Source of the DNA: Vibrio nitrifigilis | Lineage (GTDB): Bacteria > Pseudomonadota > Gammaproteobacteria > Enterobacterales > Vibrionaceae | Length of the DNA: 64,000 nucleotides | Reading direction: 5' to 3' | Assembly (NCBI RefSeq): GCF_015686695.1 | Contig: NZ_JADPMR010000001.1 | Location: forward strand, 868,001 to 932,000 | Shown: positions 27,630-37,281 of the stretch, piece after piece | How the letters are laid out: each line of letters begins with the position of its first letter | Position numbering within the stretch: position 1 is the first letter of the stretch | Position numbers and translations under genes: made by a program | The notes under the pieces: model-generated | What the model was told of the DNA's origin: nothing | The model's input: only the letters and a program-made list of their open reading frames with translations | The model's database searches: none

Positions 27630-28040
27630 CGGTAGATTGAACGGGTCGGAAGGATACTGACAAGGATAAATTGCTACGGAACAGTGGCGGCTTTGGGATG
27701 AAGCATCGATAACAGGAATTGTCGTAGCAAGGAAGTATTAGGACTCAGTACGGATACTTTCAATCAACATGGATAAGTTGATTGCAGGGATGAGCATGGA
27801 CACACCTAAGGATTAGCGGAGTACCATCAGGATGATGGCAAGGACACCGCTCAAGGAACAAGTGATGTGCGCGATTCCGGATTGAGGTCGCAGTATGGAT
27901 GCAAAGGACACCGCTAGGAAGGCGATGGATGGATATGGCAAAGGGCAATGCCGCTATTATGGATGATGCATGGAGCTTTTTTGTGGCCGGACTGCTGCGA
28001 GTGAGAATCAAGCCCCGATACTTTTGTGTCGGGGCTTTTC
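27630..28040 (+). ncRNA. csrB: CsrB-family regulatory RNA (CsrA antagonist)
   Basis: About 410 bases without a credible plus-strand gene contain roughly 26 GGA triplets, many as AGGA, AAGGA or ATGGA in loop-like contexts (AAGGACACCGCT occurs more than once). The region ends in a strong terminator (AGCCCCGATA / TGTCGGGGCT plus T-run, 28011-28040). This is the signature of CsrB-type RNAs that sequester CsrA. A -10-like TAAATA at 27617-27622 with TTGTGC 16 bases before it suggests a start near 27630; the exact 5' end is inferred. A VarA-type box lies upstream. Vibrios usually carry several such RNAs, so this may be any of csrB1-3. Confidence 0.9.
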
Positions 28041-28276
28041 TTGGTTTGTGTTTAGCTAAAGGCAATGGGTATTAGCCCCGTTAACTGCTGGTTTTTTGAT
28101 CTAGCTGCCTTTCATATGCACTAAGAAAGACGACAATATAAGCACCGATTGATTAAAACAATGATGAAAGCGATAACGCTGTGGTCGGTGACTTCTAATG
28201 ATGTGACTCCCCAGGTCAGTGGATGACAGGGAGATCGCTCAAACTTAAAGAACATTTGTATCAACAAGGATAGTCC

Positions 28277-28807
28277 GTGACTATAGTGACACGCAGGACG
28301 CTATTAGTGCCCTATACCGACGCATTAGAATCTGAATTTTTAATGCTAAATTGTTGCGCCAAAAACCGAGCGCAAATGAATGGCCCTAAAACCGTTGCTT
28401 CTGCTCGACGTTTATTTAAAACGGTATTACACGATCCTGACATGCATTCTATGGCCGTTTTAGATAACTATAACCGTGAATACATGGGGCATGTTGTCAT
28501 TGAAACTGACCGTAACGGTGACGCGGAGTTATCTTACCTCTTTGATAAAGCGTATTGGGGAAATGGTTATGCTTCGGAAGCCCTTAAAGCTTACTTTCCC
28601 CATATTTGTAAACAGTTAGCACTATCAATGGTGGTTGCAAAGGTAAATATTGGGCATGAGCCAAGCATTGCTATCCTTAACAAGCTAGGTTTTAAGCTGC
28701 AAGGTAAAGAAGAAAATGAATTCGGCCCTTATTATCGTTTCGAGTGGCATCAACGACCTGTGGTTAAGGAAGATGATGAGGTGGCAAGTGAAATTTTTGG
28801 GCTCTGA
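28277..28807 (+). CDS. GNAT family N-acetyltransferase (RimJ/RimL type)
   Basis: A 176-residue acetyltransferase with GTG start. TRRTLLVPYT begins the fold, DAELSYLFDKAYWGNGYASEA is motif A with the acetyl-CoA pyrophosphate loop (WGNGYA), and NEPS-like EPSIAILNKLGFKLQG is the C-terminal family block. The substrate is unknown. Its 3' end overlaps the convergent DUF3301 gene by 44 bases. Confidence 0.85.
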   Translation: MTIVTRRTLLVPYTDALESEFLMLNCCAKNRAQMNGPKTVASARRLFKTVLHDPDMHSMAVLDNYNREYMGHVVIETDRNGDAELSYLFDKAYWGNGYASEALKAYFPHICKQLALSMVVAKVNIGHEPSIAILNKLGFKLQGKEENEFGPYYRFEWHQRPVVKEDDEVASEIFGL

Positions 28808-29066
28808 ATCCTTGCATGACTAACTGACCTTGGTAGCAATCGTCTCCAAGGGCGGAAAACTCAAACCAGTAAACGGTATGCCAACGCCACTCTCCTTGTG
28901 GCGTTTTTAAATGATGACGACCAAATGAGACGCTCACTAGTTGTAAATTGAGTTGGTCGCATTGGCGTTTAATGACATGTTTAGCGATTTCTGCCTGACG
29001 ACGTTGTTGCCAAAATGCGTAAGAGAAAAGGCATACCAGCAGTATCCCCAGCAGATAATCATTCAT
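28764..29066 (-). CDS. DUF3301 family protein
   Basis: A 100-residue protein with an N-terminal membrane helix (about 4-19) followed by a basic region and a compact domain with CDQLNLQLVSVSF, GEWRWHTVYWFEFS and GDDCYQGQL. It matches the small DUF3301 proteins of vibrios and relatives. It sits ten bases downstream of the DUF3549 gene on the same strand, the usual pairing. Function is unknown. Confidence 0.85.
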   Translation of the reverse strand: MNDYLLGILLVCLFSYAFWQQRRQAEIAKHVIKRQCDQLNLQLVSVSFGRHHLKTPQGEWRWHTVYWFEFSALGDDCYQGQLVMQGFRAQKFHLPPHHLP

Positions 29067-29076
29067 TCCTAATCTC

Positions 29077-30123
29077 TCAACTTTTGGTATTACGCTGCAA
29101 TTCCATCAGCGCCTGTGTGAGCTCTGGTGATGGGCTTGCATGCAATAGTGGCAGGATCACCATTCGCAGTTGAGGGAGCATCACTAAATCAGCGAACAAC
29201 TGGTTGAATAGGGCTTGATTCCCTGTTTGTGCTAAACGCAGCAAGAAACGTTGTGCTCGGCCGCTATCAGCGAGTACATGCCATGAACGTCCCGCGATAC
29301 CGATCAAAATTTCCTGATGGCTTAATTGCTCTGAACTTAAAAGTTTATCGACAATGTCTGTCAGATGTTTTTCAGGAGCGCCAGCTAATGCTCTCACTAA
29401 GGCGGAAAGTAAAAACAGATCGGGCTTATCACTGACGATCTCTTTATTCGCCATTTCAACGATTCGATCAGCTAATTTTTCAGGAAGATCAATGTGTTCT
29501 AACGCACCAAGTAAGGCATAAAGTGGCTGGGTTGGTAAATGCGCGATGGCCTTACGCAGTAATACGCCATTCTGTTCTTGTCCGATATGAGTACAGATAT
29601 CAGTGATACCTTGTAGCCCAACTGTTTGCCAGTTATCCCATCCTAATCCACCTTTGAAGTAGTGCTGGGCATGCTCATAATATTGACTGCATGGCAGGGC
29701 TAAGTGAGAACGAATTAGGCTATGAAAGAGCGCCATTTTATCTTCATGGGGTTTGAAGGTGTATGGGTTGTTAGTCAGTTTTTGTTGCTGTTCTTCACTT
29801 AACTCATTCGTGAGCCGAGAGCCCATAGCCTCTAATACATATTGAATAAATTGGGTGACGTGAGATTGCTGTAATAAACCGCGTTCGTCTAATTCAAATT
29901 TTAAAAACCAGATCCAAGGTTGATTCGCTTCGTTCCAATAAGCAATGGCAATTTGCGCACTGCGCTGCACCGGATATGGATAAGGTTGAGACCCTTGTTC
30001 AACTTGGTGAAATTGTTCATTGGGAATAACTTGGATACGTCGACCGAGGTCGAAAACTTTATAATGATTGCCACTGGTTTGCAGTAGCTGACTTAATGTT
30101 GCGATGTTGTCCATGATACTCAA
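29077..30123 (-). CDS. DUF3549 family protein
   Basis: A 348-residue soluble protein, mostly helical with a repeat-like C-terminal half (LLGALEHIDLP, LLSALVRALAGAP, IGIAGRSWHVL), resembling the DUF3549 family. The N-terminus (LSQLLQTSGNHYKVFDLGRR) is family-typical. No function has been established. It is co-oriented with DUF3301 and divergent from yqcC-truC. Confidence 0.85.
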   Translation of the reverse strand: MSIMDNIATLSQLLQTSGNHYKVFDLGRRIQVIPNEQFHQVEQGSQPYPYPVQRSAQIAIAYWNEANQPWIWFLKFELDERGLLQQSHVTQFIQYVLEAMGSRLTNELSEEQQQKLTNNPYTFKPHEDKMALFHSLIRSHLALPCSQYYEHAQHYFKGGLGWDNWQTVGLQGITDICTHIGQEQNGVLLRKAIAHLPTQPLYALLGALEHIDLPEKLADRIVEMANKEIVSDKPDLFLLSALVRALAGAPEKHLTDIVDKLLSSEQLSHQEILIGIAGRSWHVLADSGRAQRFLLRLAQTGNQALFNQLFADLVMLPQLRMVILPLLHASPSPELTQALMELQRNTKS

Positions 30124-30256
30124 TGGTCCGGAATGTCTTATCTAAGGCAATGGTAACCTATACTGAGGTCAGAATAAAATGTTCTCCAGTGATTGCATTT
30201 AAAGGTAAATTGAATACTATCGGGCACGATAGAAAAACAAACACCTTAGGACAGGA

Positions 30257-30571
30257 ATGAGTAGATCTGTAGAAAGTTTGGTTACCATGCTAGAAGAGCT
30301 GGAATATGAATTACGTCGTATAGGCTTGTGGCAAACCCAAGTACCAAATATGGCGGCACTACAAAGTGAACAGCCATTTGCCCTAGACACGCTAGAGCCT
30401 CATGAGTGGTTACAATGGATCTTTATTCCTCAAATGCTTCGTTTGTTAGAACACGATCAGGTTCCGAGTGGTTTTGCTATTACTCCGTATTTTGAGCAGG
30501 TGTGGTCTGGTAAATATGAATACCGAGCTATTCTACGGGTATTAATGTGTATCGATGAAGTGGGGCAATAA
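30257..30571 (+). CDS. yqcC: YqcC family protein (DUF446)
   Basis: A 104-residue helical protein. LEELEYELRRIGLWQ at the start and HEWLQWIFIPQMLRLLE in the middle are the family blocks. Its stop overlaps the truC start by one base, the same pairing as in E. coli. Its function is unknown, perhaps linked to pseudouridylation by context. Confidence 0.9.
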   Translation: MSRSVESLVTMLEELEYELRRIGLWQTQVPNMAALQSEQPFALDTLEPHEWLQWIFIPQMLRLLEHDQVPSGFAITPYFEQVWSGKYEYRAILRVLMCIDEVGQ

Positions 30572-31296
30572 TGTTAGAAATCATTTATCAAGATGAACAT
30601 TTTGTTGCCGTAAATAAACCGGCAGGAATGCTAGTACATCGCTCATGGTTAGATAAACATGAGACGCAATTTGTGATGCAGACATTGCGAGATCAAATTG
30701 GTCAACATGTATTTCCTATTCATCGTTTAGACCGACCAACATCAGGGGTTTTGCTGTTTGCCTTATCGAGTGAAGTGGCGCGAGATGTTATGCCAATGTT
30801 TGCTAATCACGATATTGAGAAAACCTATCATGCGGTCGTTCGAGGTTGGCTAAAAGAAGAAGGGGTGCTTGATTATCCTTTGAAAGAAGAACTGGATAAA
30901 ATTGCTGATAAAAAGGCAAAGCAGGATAAAGAACCGCAAGAAGCCATCACTCACTATCGGCCCATTGCACAAGTGGAGGTTCCACACTCCACTGGGCGTT
31001 TCCCGACGACACGCTACGGAATGGTTGAACTCAAACCTAAAACTGGTCGTAAACATCAATTGCGTCGCCACCTAGCCCACCTTAGACATCCGATTGTCGG
31101 TGATACTAACCATGGGGAAGGGCGGCATAACCGCTTATATCGTGATCATTATGATTCACATCGCTTGCTATTACACGCTAGCCATATGAGTTTCAAACAT
31201 CCTTATTCAAAACAAATCATAGAGTTACGAGCTGAGTTTGATGAGGTTTGGCATCGATTGTTTGGTGAATTTTCCTGGACGCATCCGCACCGTTAA
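30571..31296 (+). CDS. truC: tRNA pseudouridine(65) synthase TruC
   Basis: A 241-residue RluA-family enzyme converting U65 of some tRNAs to pseudouridine. The catalytic motif is FPIHRLDRPTSGVLLFA, with its conserved Asp. The N-terminal VAVNKPAGMLVH and C-terminal GRKHQLRRHLAHL blocks are family hallmarks. It is the second gene of the yqcC-truC operon, closed by a bidirectional terminator. Confidence 0.93.
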   Translation: MLEIIYQDEHFVAVNKPAGMLVHRSWLDKHETQFVMQTLRDQIGQHVFPIHRLDRPTSGVLLFALSSEVARDVMPMFANHDIEKTYHAVVRGWLKEEGVLDYPLKEELDKIADKKAKQDKEPQEAITHYRPIAQVEVPHSTGRFPTTRYGMVELKPKTGRKHQLRRHLAHLRHPIVGDTNHGEGRHNRLYRDHYDSHRLLLHASHMSFKHPYSKQIIELRAEFDEVWHRLFGEFSWTHPHR

Positions 31297-31387
31297 CTGA
31301 TGGACATACCCAAAAATGGCCGCAGGATGAAGCGCTTGATAAGCGATGACAGGTCAGTTCATACGCTATTGATATCGATACAGAGAT

Positions 31388-31419
31388 AAAAAATGCTCAG
31401 CCTTAGCTGAGCATTTTTT
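31388..31419. terminator. bidirectional terminator between truC and dxs
   Basis: The stem AATGCTCAGC / GCTGAGCATT with a CTTA loop and six-base A- and T-runs serves both convergent genes. Confidence 0.88.
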
Positions 31420-31440
31420 GTATTCAATACAACCGAAGTT

Positions 31441-33306
31441 CTATTTAGCTAGATAATCACGAATGGATTTTTCGATACCAGCGCCATCAAGGTCTAACTC
31501 TGCATGCAGCTCTTGCTGAGTTCCCTGGGCAATGAAGCGATCCGGTAAACCAATGTTTAGTACTGGTTTTAGCAGTTTCTCTTGCATCAGAAATTCGTTC
31601 ACACCAGCACCGGCACCGCCTGCGATAGTATTTTCTTCTACAGTGACCAAAACATCATGTTCAGCGGCTAATTGACGAATTAATGCTTCATCTAATGGTT
31701 TTACAAAACGCATATCAGCAACGGTCGCATTTAATGTTTCTGCAGCTTCTAGAACACTTGGTAAGAAGGTACCAAAGTTAAGAATCGCCACTTTTTCTCC
31801 ACTGCGCACCATGCGGCCTTTACCAATGTCGAGAGCGGTAAATTGAGTCTCAATTTCTGCACCCATACCACTGCCACGAGGGTAGCGCACCGCACAAGGA
31901 CCTTGATGTTGATGACCGGTATACAGCATCTGACGACATTCATTTTCGTCTGCTGGAGTCATGATGGTCATATTAGGGATACAGCGCATAAAGCTAAGAT
32001 CGAACGCACCTTGGTGGGTTTGGCCGTCTGCACCCACGAGGCCTGCGCGGTCAATTGCAAACATGACCGGTAAGTTCATGATTGCAACATCATGGATAAG
32101 TTGATCATAGCCACGTTGCAAGAACGTCGAATAGATAGCAACGATGGGGTGATAACCACCAATAGCCATCCCTGTCGCTAGCGTCACTGCATGCTGCTCT
32201 GCAATAGCCACATCAAAGTATTGTTCTGGGTATTCTTTGGAAAAACGAACCATCCCTGAGCCTTCGCGCATTGCTGGTGTAATAGCAAGCAGTTTTGGAT
32301 CTTGCGCTGCCATATCACATAAGAAATCGCCAAAAATGTTCGAAAACGTTGGCTGGGTCGATTTACTTTTCGGCAGGCTATCCGTATTTGGGTCAAATTT
32401 AGGGACGCCGTGATAACCAATCGGATCTTTCTCGGCTGGTTCGTAACCTTTCCCTTTTTTGGTCATGACATGCAGGAACTGAGCGCCTTTCAAATCGCGC
32501 ATATTTTTGAGGGTTTTAATCAGTTCTAGAACATCGTGACCATCAACAGGGCCAATATAGTTAAATCCCAGCTCTTCAAATAAAGTGCCCGGTACTACCA
32601 TACCTTTAAGGTGTTCTTCGGTGCGACGAACAAGCTCTTTGATTGGCGGAATTCCGGAAAGCACCTTCTTACCGCCTTCTCGAATAGACGTATAGAAGTT
32701 ACCGGATAACAATTGAGCAAGGTGGTTGTTTAATGCGCCAACGTTTTCCGAGATCGACATCTCGTTGTCGTTCAAAATCACTAGCATATCAGGGTTGATA
32801 CCACCGGCATGGTTCATGGCTTCAAATGCCATACCCGCCGTAATCGCCCCATCACCAATCACGCTAACAACTTTACGTCCTTCACCTTCTTTCTCTGCTG
32901 CAACGGCCATACCAAGTGCAGCACTGATAGACGTTGATGAGTGACCCACTGACAGCGTATCGTATTCGCTTTCTTCACGCCAAGGGAAAGGATGTAAACC
33001 GCCTTTTTGGCGGATAGTACCCATCTGTTCACGACGGCCAGTCAAGATTTTATGCGGGTACGCTTGATGGCCAACATCCCAAATTAACTGATCATTAGGA
33101 GTATCGTACACATAGTGAAGTGCCACGGTTAATTCGACGGTACCTAATCCGGAAGCCAAGTGACCACTGGATTGACTGACTGAATTAAGCAAAAATGTTC
33201 GTAGCTCATCGCACAACTGAGGCAGAACCTCCTTTGGCAGGCTACGTAAATCATCCGGAGTGTTAACAAGTGCTAACGTCGGATATTTAGAGATATCTAG
33301 AGTCAT
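31441..33306 (-). CDS. dxs: 1-deoxy-D-xylulose-5-phosphate synthase
   Basis: A 621-residue thiamine-diphosphate enzyme that condenses pyruvate and glyceraldehyde 3-phosphate, the first step of the MEP isoprenoid pathway and a feeder for thiamine and pyridoxal. Visible marks are GHQAYPHKILTGR, the ThDP motif GDGAITAGMAFEAMNHAG...ILNDNEMSI, the transketolase pyrimidine-domain block DVAIAEQHAVTLATGMA and GADGQTHQGAFD. It ends the xseB-ispA-dxs operon, 20 bases after ispA. Confidence 0.97.
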   Translation of the reverse strand: MTLDISKYPTLALVNTPDDLRSLPKEVLPQLCDELRTFLLNSVSQSSGHLASGLGTVELTVALHYVYDTPNDQLIWDVGHQAYPHKILTGRREQMGTIRQKGGLHPFPWREESEYDTLSVGHSSTSISAALGMAVAAEKEGEGRKVVSVIGDGAITAGMAFEAMNHAGGINPDMLVILNDNEMSISENVGALNNHLAQLLSGNFYTSIREGGKKVLSGIPPIKELVRRTEEHLKGMVVPGTLFEELGFNYIGPVDGHDVLELIKTLKNMRDLKGAQFLHVMTKKGKGYEPAEKDPIGYHGVPKFDPNTDSLPKSKSTQPTFSNIFGDFLCDMAAQDPKLLAITPAMREGSGMVRFSKEYPEQYFDVAIAEQHAVTLATGMAIGGYHPIVAIYSTFLQRGYDQLIHDVAIMNLPVMFAIDRAGLVGADGQTHQGAFDLSFMRCIPNMTIMTPADENECRQMLYTGHQHQGPCAVRYPRGSGMGAEIETQFTALDIGKGRMVRSGEKVAILNFGTFLPSVLEAAETLNATVADMRFVKPLDEALIRQLAAEHDVLVTVEENTIAGGAGAGVNEFLMQEKLLKPVLNIGLPDRFIAQGTQQELHAELDLDGAGIEKSIRDYLAK

Positions 33307-33326
33307 AGTTATGCGCGCTGATTGTG

Positions 33327-34235
33327 TTAGTTTTTGCGCTCGATAACGTATCGTGCGAACGCTTCGAGATACTCTGTGTCATAGGGAATTGCTTCTAATG
33401 CTTGAAGCGCTTCTTGCAACAGAGTTTGCGCTTTATCTATTGCACCTTCGAGCCCTAAAAGAGCCGGGTAAGTGCTTTTATGTAATTGTTGATCTGAGCC
33501 TTGTGGCTTTCCTAGTGTTTGTGTATCACTAATAATGTCGAGGATGTCGTCCTGAACTTGGAAAGCAAGTCCCACTGCGTCAGCATATCGATCAAGTTGA
33601 GGGAGAACCTCAAGACCTTTTTCGCCAGCAGCCATCGCACCAAGGCGAATAGCGCAACGCATTAGCGCACCAGTTTTATTGCGGTGGATATGTTCCAATT
33701 CTTGTAAACCAACCGAGCGATTCTCTGCCGCTAAATCCAGTGCTTGGCCAAGGCACATACCTTGCGCACCAGACGCTTGAGCTAAGGCCTGAATCATTTT
33801 CACTCGATTTTTTTCACCATTTAGGGATAAAGCGCCTTCAGATAAAATGGTGAACGCCAGAGTTTGCAGAGCATCTCCGGTTAAAATGGCTGTCGCTTCA
33901 TCAAACTTAATATGGCAAGTGGCTTGGCCGCGACGCAATTCGTCATCGTCCATTGCTGGTAAATCATCATGAATCAGAGAGTAAGCATGGATACACTCTA
34001 TGGCTGACGCTGGTGTATCGAGATCGTCTAACTCACAATTGAGCATCTGACCCGTGATATAAACCAAAAATGGGCGAGCACGTTTCCCTCCCAAAAGCAG
34101 TCCATAACGCATTGCCTGAATTAGGCTTTGGTTCTGATCTGGTAAATGGTTTAACCATAAATCAAGCTGTTGATTGTTTCTTTTCTGTAAAGAGGTTAAG
34201 GCCTCATTCATAGAGCTCTTTTCATCCATCATCAT
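33327..34235 (-). CDS. ispA: (2E,6E)-farnesyl diphosphate synthase
   Basis: A 302-residue prenyltransferase making farnesyl diphosphate from IPP and DMAPP/GPP. The first aspartate-rich motif is DDLPAMDDDELRRG and the second is FQVQDDILDI. GGKRARP at the start of the domain is also typical. Its start overlaps the xseB stop by four bases; three consecutive Met codons leave the exact start open by two residues. Confidence 0.96.
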   Translation of the reverse strand: MMMDEKSSMNEALTSLQKRNNQQLDLWLNHLPDQNQSLIQAMRYGLLLGGKRARPFLVYITGQMLNCELDDLDTPASAIECIHAYSLIHDDLPAMDDDELRRGQATCHIKFDEATAILTGDALQTLAFTILSEGALSLNGEKNRVKMIQALAQASGAQGMCLGQALDLAAENRSVGLQELEHIHRNKTGALMRCAIRLGAMAAGEKGLEVLPQLDRYADAVGLAFQVQDDILDIISDTQTLGKPQGSDQQLHKSTYPALLGLEGAIDKAQTLLQEALQALEAIPYDTEYLEAFARYVIERKN

Positions 34236-34474
34236 TCTTGCGAGTCGGCAAAATCACTCAGTGGTGCTTCATCACTATTACTAAGCAGAATACTGACACG
34301 TTGCTCTGCTTCATCAAGTTTAGTTTGTCCTGAACGTGCGAGGGCGATGCCTCGTTCAAACTTTTTCAGAGCATCGTCCAGAGGAAGTTCACCATTTTCT
34401 AGCTGCTCAACCAGAGTGTCGAGTTCGGTTATGGTTTCTTCAAAGGACATATTTTCCGGTTTTTTACTCGCCAT
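34232..34474 (-). CDS. xseB: exodeoxyribonuclease VII small subunit
   Basis: An 80-residue subunit of the ssDNA-degrading exonuclease VII. MSFEETITELDTLVEQLENGELPLD and LKKFERGIALAR are the family blocks. I take ATG at 34474 (MASKKPEN) over an upstream ATG that would add nine residues without homology. It is the first gene of the xseB-ispA-dxs operon and overlaps ispA. Confidence 0.93.
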   Translation of the reverse strand: MASKKPENMSFEETITELDTLVEQLENGELPLDDALKKFERGIALARSGQTKLDEAEQRVSILLSNSDEAPLSDFADSQE

Positions 34475-35284
34475 AATGATTTTACCTTGAGAAAGATGCA
34501 CGAAAGTTACCTTAGGGATTACCTACGGTCAAATTTAACCAAATAATTTTGTCACAAATAAACAAACTCTGTTAGCACTTAACGTGAAAAAATGCCTAAG
34601 TTGTTTAACAGACATAATGATGCAACATGGTGAATTGCAATATTTGTAAGCGAAAATTAGTTAGAGTGTTTAAAGAGTGACCTATCTGATTGAGTTGCAG
34701 AGCATTCTATCATGTTTTCAGGTGACACCGGTGCGTAGTTATGCAACGATTTATTGGTTAATCTATTGAGCTTTAACGTTAATACTTAAATTGTCAGCTT
34801 ATCTTATATGTACGATGCTGTGTGTGAATTTACGATAGAAATGAGATTACTGAACGGTGTTCACAAACCCTTATCATTAACACGGGCATCAGGTTCATTT
34901 ATCTATAGTTTTCTTAAAGAGCATCGTAATGTGGCATGAATGGAACTGTACTAAGAGCGAATACATTCTCGTTGAAACAGTATCTTGAGGTTATTTGGGT
35001 ATATATTAAATTTAACGTATCGCATGTTTCGGTTATCAAGGTGCGCTTCTATACTGCGTAGCTAATTTTTTACATAGAATGACGATGTCTTCAAATCAGA
35101 TTTTTACCTCAGAGTGAATACTTTCTCTTTGAACCCAAATTCTTGGGCTGACTTGGGTAGATAAGGTGAGAAAATCTGCATTTTACATTGCACTATATAT
35201 AATTAACTCAAGGATTTGATAATCTTGCCGATAACGTTGAGTAAACACTTAAACGCGAATAAACAGTAGCATGAGGAGTGCTTC
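34475..35284. other. long intergenic region between divergent xseB and pomA
   Basis: About 800 non-coding bases between two divergent operons. It should hold both promoters. It contains one clear copy of the dispersed intergenic repeat (34951-35006) and a weaker one around 35105-35162. No gene was found on either strand. Confidence 0.5.
34951..35006 (+). repeat. dispersed intergenic repeat copy
   Basis: Contains AGAGCGAATACATTCTC near the left end and TATCTTGAGGTTATTTGGG then TATATA at the right end. The same two words, inverted, occur at 51061-51112, which defines a repeat of about 50 bp. Confidence 0.6.
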
Positions 35285-36049
35285 GTGGATTTAGCAACGC
35301 TAATAGGCCTTATTGGTGGCTTGGCTTTCGTAACAATGGCGATGATTTTGGGCGGCAGCATTATGATGTTCGTCGACGTCACCTCGATTTTGATCGTAGT
35401 TGGTGGGTCTATCTTCGTTGTTATGATGAAATTTACCATGGGGCAGTTTTTTGGTGCCGCAAAAATTGCGGGCAAAGCTTTCATGTTTAAGGCAGATGAG
35501 CCTGAAGATTTAATCGCCAAAGTGGTTGAAATGGCCGATGCTGCTCGTAAAGGGGGGTTCCTTGCCCTTGAAGAAATGGAAATTACCAACTCTTTTATGC
35601 AAAAAGGGATTGATTTACTTGTCGATGGCCATGATGCCGATGTCGTTCGAGCCACACTGCAAAAAGATATTGCACTGACCACTGAACGTCATGAAACTGG
35701 CGGCAATGTGTTCCGCGCGTTTGGTGATGTAACGCCAGCAATGGGGATGATCGGTACACTCGTAGGTTTGGTGGCAATGCTATCTAACATGGACGACCCT
35801 AAATCGATTGGCCCTGCGATGGCAGTCGCCTTGTTAACCACGCTGTATGGTGCTGTGTTGTCTAACATGGTGTTTTTCCCAATTGCGGATAAGTTAGCAT
35901 TACGTCGTGATCAAGAAACGTTGAATCGTCGTTTGATTATGGATGGAGTGCTGGCTATTCAAGACGGTCAAAATCCTCGAGTTATTGATAGCTACCTGAA
36001 AAACTACCTCAATGAAGGTAAACGTGTGTTAGATGTTGATAACGAATAG
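35285..36049 (+). CDS. pomA: flagellar motor stator protein PomA (Na+-driven)
   Basis: A 254-residue inner-membrane stator subunit of the polar flagellar motor, GTG start. Four membrane helices are visible (about 2-24, 28-48, 147-170, 180-200) with the large cytoplasmic loop between the second and third. VTPAMGMIGTLVGLVAML carries the conserved Pro-Gly-rich third helix. It pairs with PomB, 14 bases downstream. Sodium coupling is inferred from the PomA/PomB type and Vibrio context. Confidence 0.95.
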   Translation: MDLATLIGLIGGLAFVTMAMILGGSIMMFVDVTSILIVVGGSIFVVMMKFTMGQFFGAAKIAGKAFMFKADEPEDLIAKVVEMADAARKGGFLALEEMEITNSFMQKGIDLLVDGHDADVVRATLQKDIALTTERHETGGNVFRAFGDVTPAMGMIGTLVGLVAMLSNMDDPKSIGPAMAVALLTTLYGAVLSNMVFFPIADKLALRRDQETLNRRLIMDGVLAIQDGQNPRVIDSYLKNYLNEGKRVLDVDNE

Positions 36050-36063
36050 TGGAATAAGTAGAT

Positions 36064-37056
36064 ATGGATGACGAAGAAAAATGTAAATGTCCGCCCCCCG
36101 GTTTACCTTTATGGATGGGAACATTTGCGGACTTAATGTCATTGCTGATGTGCTTCTTCGTACTGCTCCTTTCGTTCTCAGAAATGGACGTGCTGAAGTT
36201 TAAGCAAATTGCTGGCTCAATGAAATTTGCCTTTGGTGTGCAAAATAAACTGGAAGTGAAAGATATCCCAAAAGGGACCAGTATCATTGCGCAAGAATTC
36301 CGTCCAGGTCGTCCAGAACCTACACCTATCGATGTTATTATGCAGCAAACCATCGATATCACTCAGCAAACCCTAGAGTTCCAAGAAGGTGAATCGGATC
36401 GTGCTGGTGGTAGTCAGCGTGATGCAGGTAAACTCGATGGGGGACAATCGCCTGAAACTTCAACGGAAATGAACCAGAATACGGAATCGGTTCAACAGCA
36501 ACAGCAATCTGAAGCGATGTCGGAAGAAGATGTTGATTCAACCGTTGAGAAGATTCGTAAAGCACTTCAGCGAGAAATCGCGGAAGGGGCCATTGAAGTT
36601 GAAAATCTTGGCCAACAAATTGTTATCCGCATTAAAGAGAAAGGGGCTTTCCCTGCAAGCTCGGCATTTTTACAGCCGAAATTCCGCCCATTGGTTCGCC
36701 AAATTGCTGAGTTAGTCAAAGATGTTCCGGGTAAGATTCGAATTACAGGGCATACCGATAACCAACCGATAGATTCGGAACTGTATCGTTCACTATGGGA
36801 TCTGTCTGCTCAACGCGCGGTTTCAGTGGCACAGGAAATGGAAAAAGTGAAAGGCTTTAACCATGATCGCTTGCAAGTTCGTGGTTTAGCCGATACCGAT
36901 CCATTGGTTCCCAATGATACACCTGAACATCGTGCGGAAAACCGTCGGGTTGAAATCAGCATTATGCAAGGTGAACCTCTATATAGTGATGAAGTGCCAT
37001 CCATTCCCGGAGATGGGGGCGCTGGGCAAAATGCGCCAGCAACACCGAATCAATAA
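36064..37056 (+). CDS. pomB: flagellar motor stator protein PomB
   Basis: A 330-residue stator subunit. One membrane helix (about 19-40) contains the ion-binding Asp23 in TFADLMSLLMCFF. A Gln/Glu/Ser-rich linker (about 95-175) follows, then an OmpA-like peptidoglycan-binding domain (about 190-310, ITGHTDNQPIDSELYRSLWDLSAQRAV...ENRRVEISI). The linker is low-complexity (runs of Gln at about 145-150). It forms the torque-generating channel with PomA. Confidence 0.95.
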   Translation: MDDEEKCKCPPPGLPLWMGTFADLMSLLMCFFVLLLSFSEMDVLKFKQIAGSMKFAFGVQNKLEVKDIPKGTSIIAQEFRPGRPEPTPIDVIMQQTIDITQQTLEFQEGESDRAGGSQRDAGKLDGGQSPETSTEMNQNTESVQQQQQSEAMSEEDVDSTVEKIRKALQREIAEGAIEVENLGQQIVIRIKEKGAFPASSAFLQPKFRPLVRQIAELVKDVPGKIRITGHTDNQPIDSELYRSLWDLSAQRAVSVAQEMEKVKGFNHDRLQVRGLADTDPLVPNDTPEHRAENRRVEISIMQGEPLYSDEVPSIPGDGGAGQNAPATPNQ

Positions 37057-37078
37057 TTCTGGTTATTGAACCCTTGTA

Positions 37079-37110
37079 TACAAAGCGAGCTATGGCTCGC
37101 TTTGTTATTT
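37079..37110 (+). terminator. rho-independent terminator after pomB
   Basis: A perfect stem CAAAGCGAGC / GCTCGCTTTG with loop TATG is followed by a T-rich tail, 24 bases past the stop. Confidence 0.85.
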
Positions 37111-37168
37111 TTAGTGAGTAATTTACTTACTCAAGCGCCTTAATCACAGCCATTTAGGCATAAAGCTT

Positions 37169-37195
37169 TTGACGCTATTCGAGATCGTGTATAAT
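37169..37195 (+). promoter_or_regulatory. sigma70-type promoter of thiI
   Basis: TTGACG and TATAAT hexamers are separated by 15 bases (16 if TTTGAC is used), about 87 bases before the thiI start. The -10 is a consensus match; the spacing is short. Confidence 0.55.
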
Positions 37196-37281
37196 CCCGC
37201 CCCCTTAGCGGTGACGCTTGAGTCCTCGATTACTGAAATACTCTGCGTACCTGATGTCTAACTGAGATTGCGAATACACCT

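Noticed and set aside
27760..28065. 101-codon minus-strand frame
   Set aside because: It lies antisense to CsrB and is composed of its GGA repeats read backwards; it is a by-product of the RNA.
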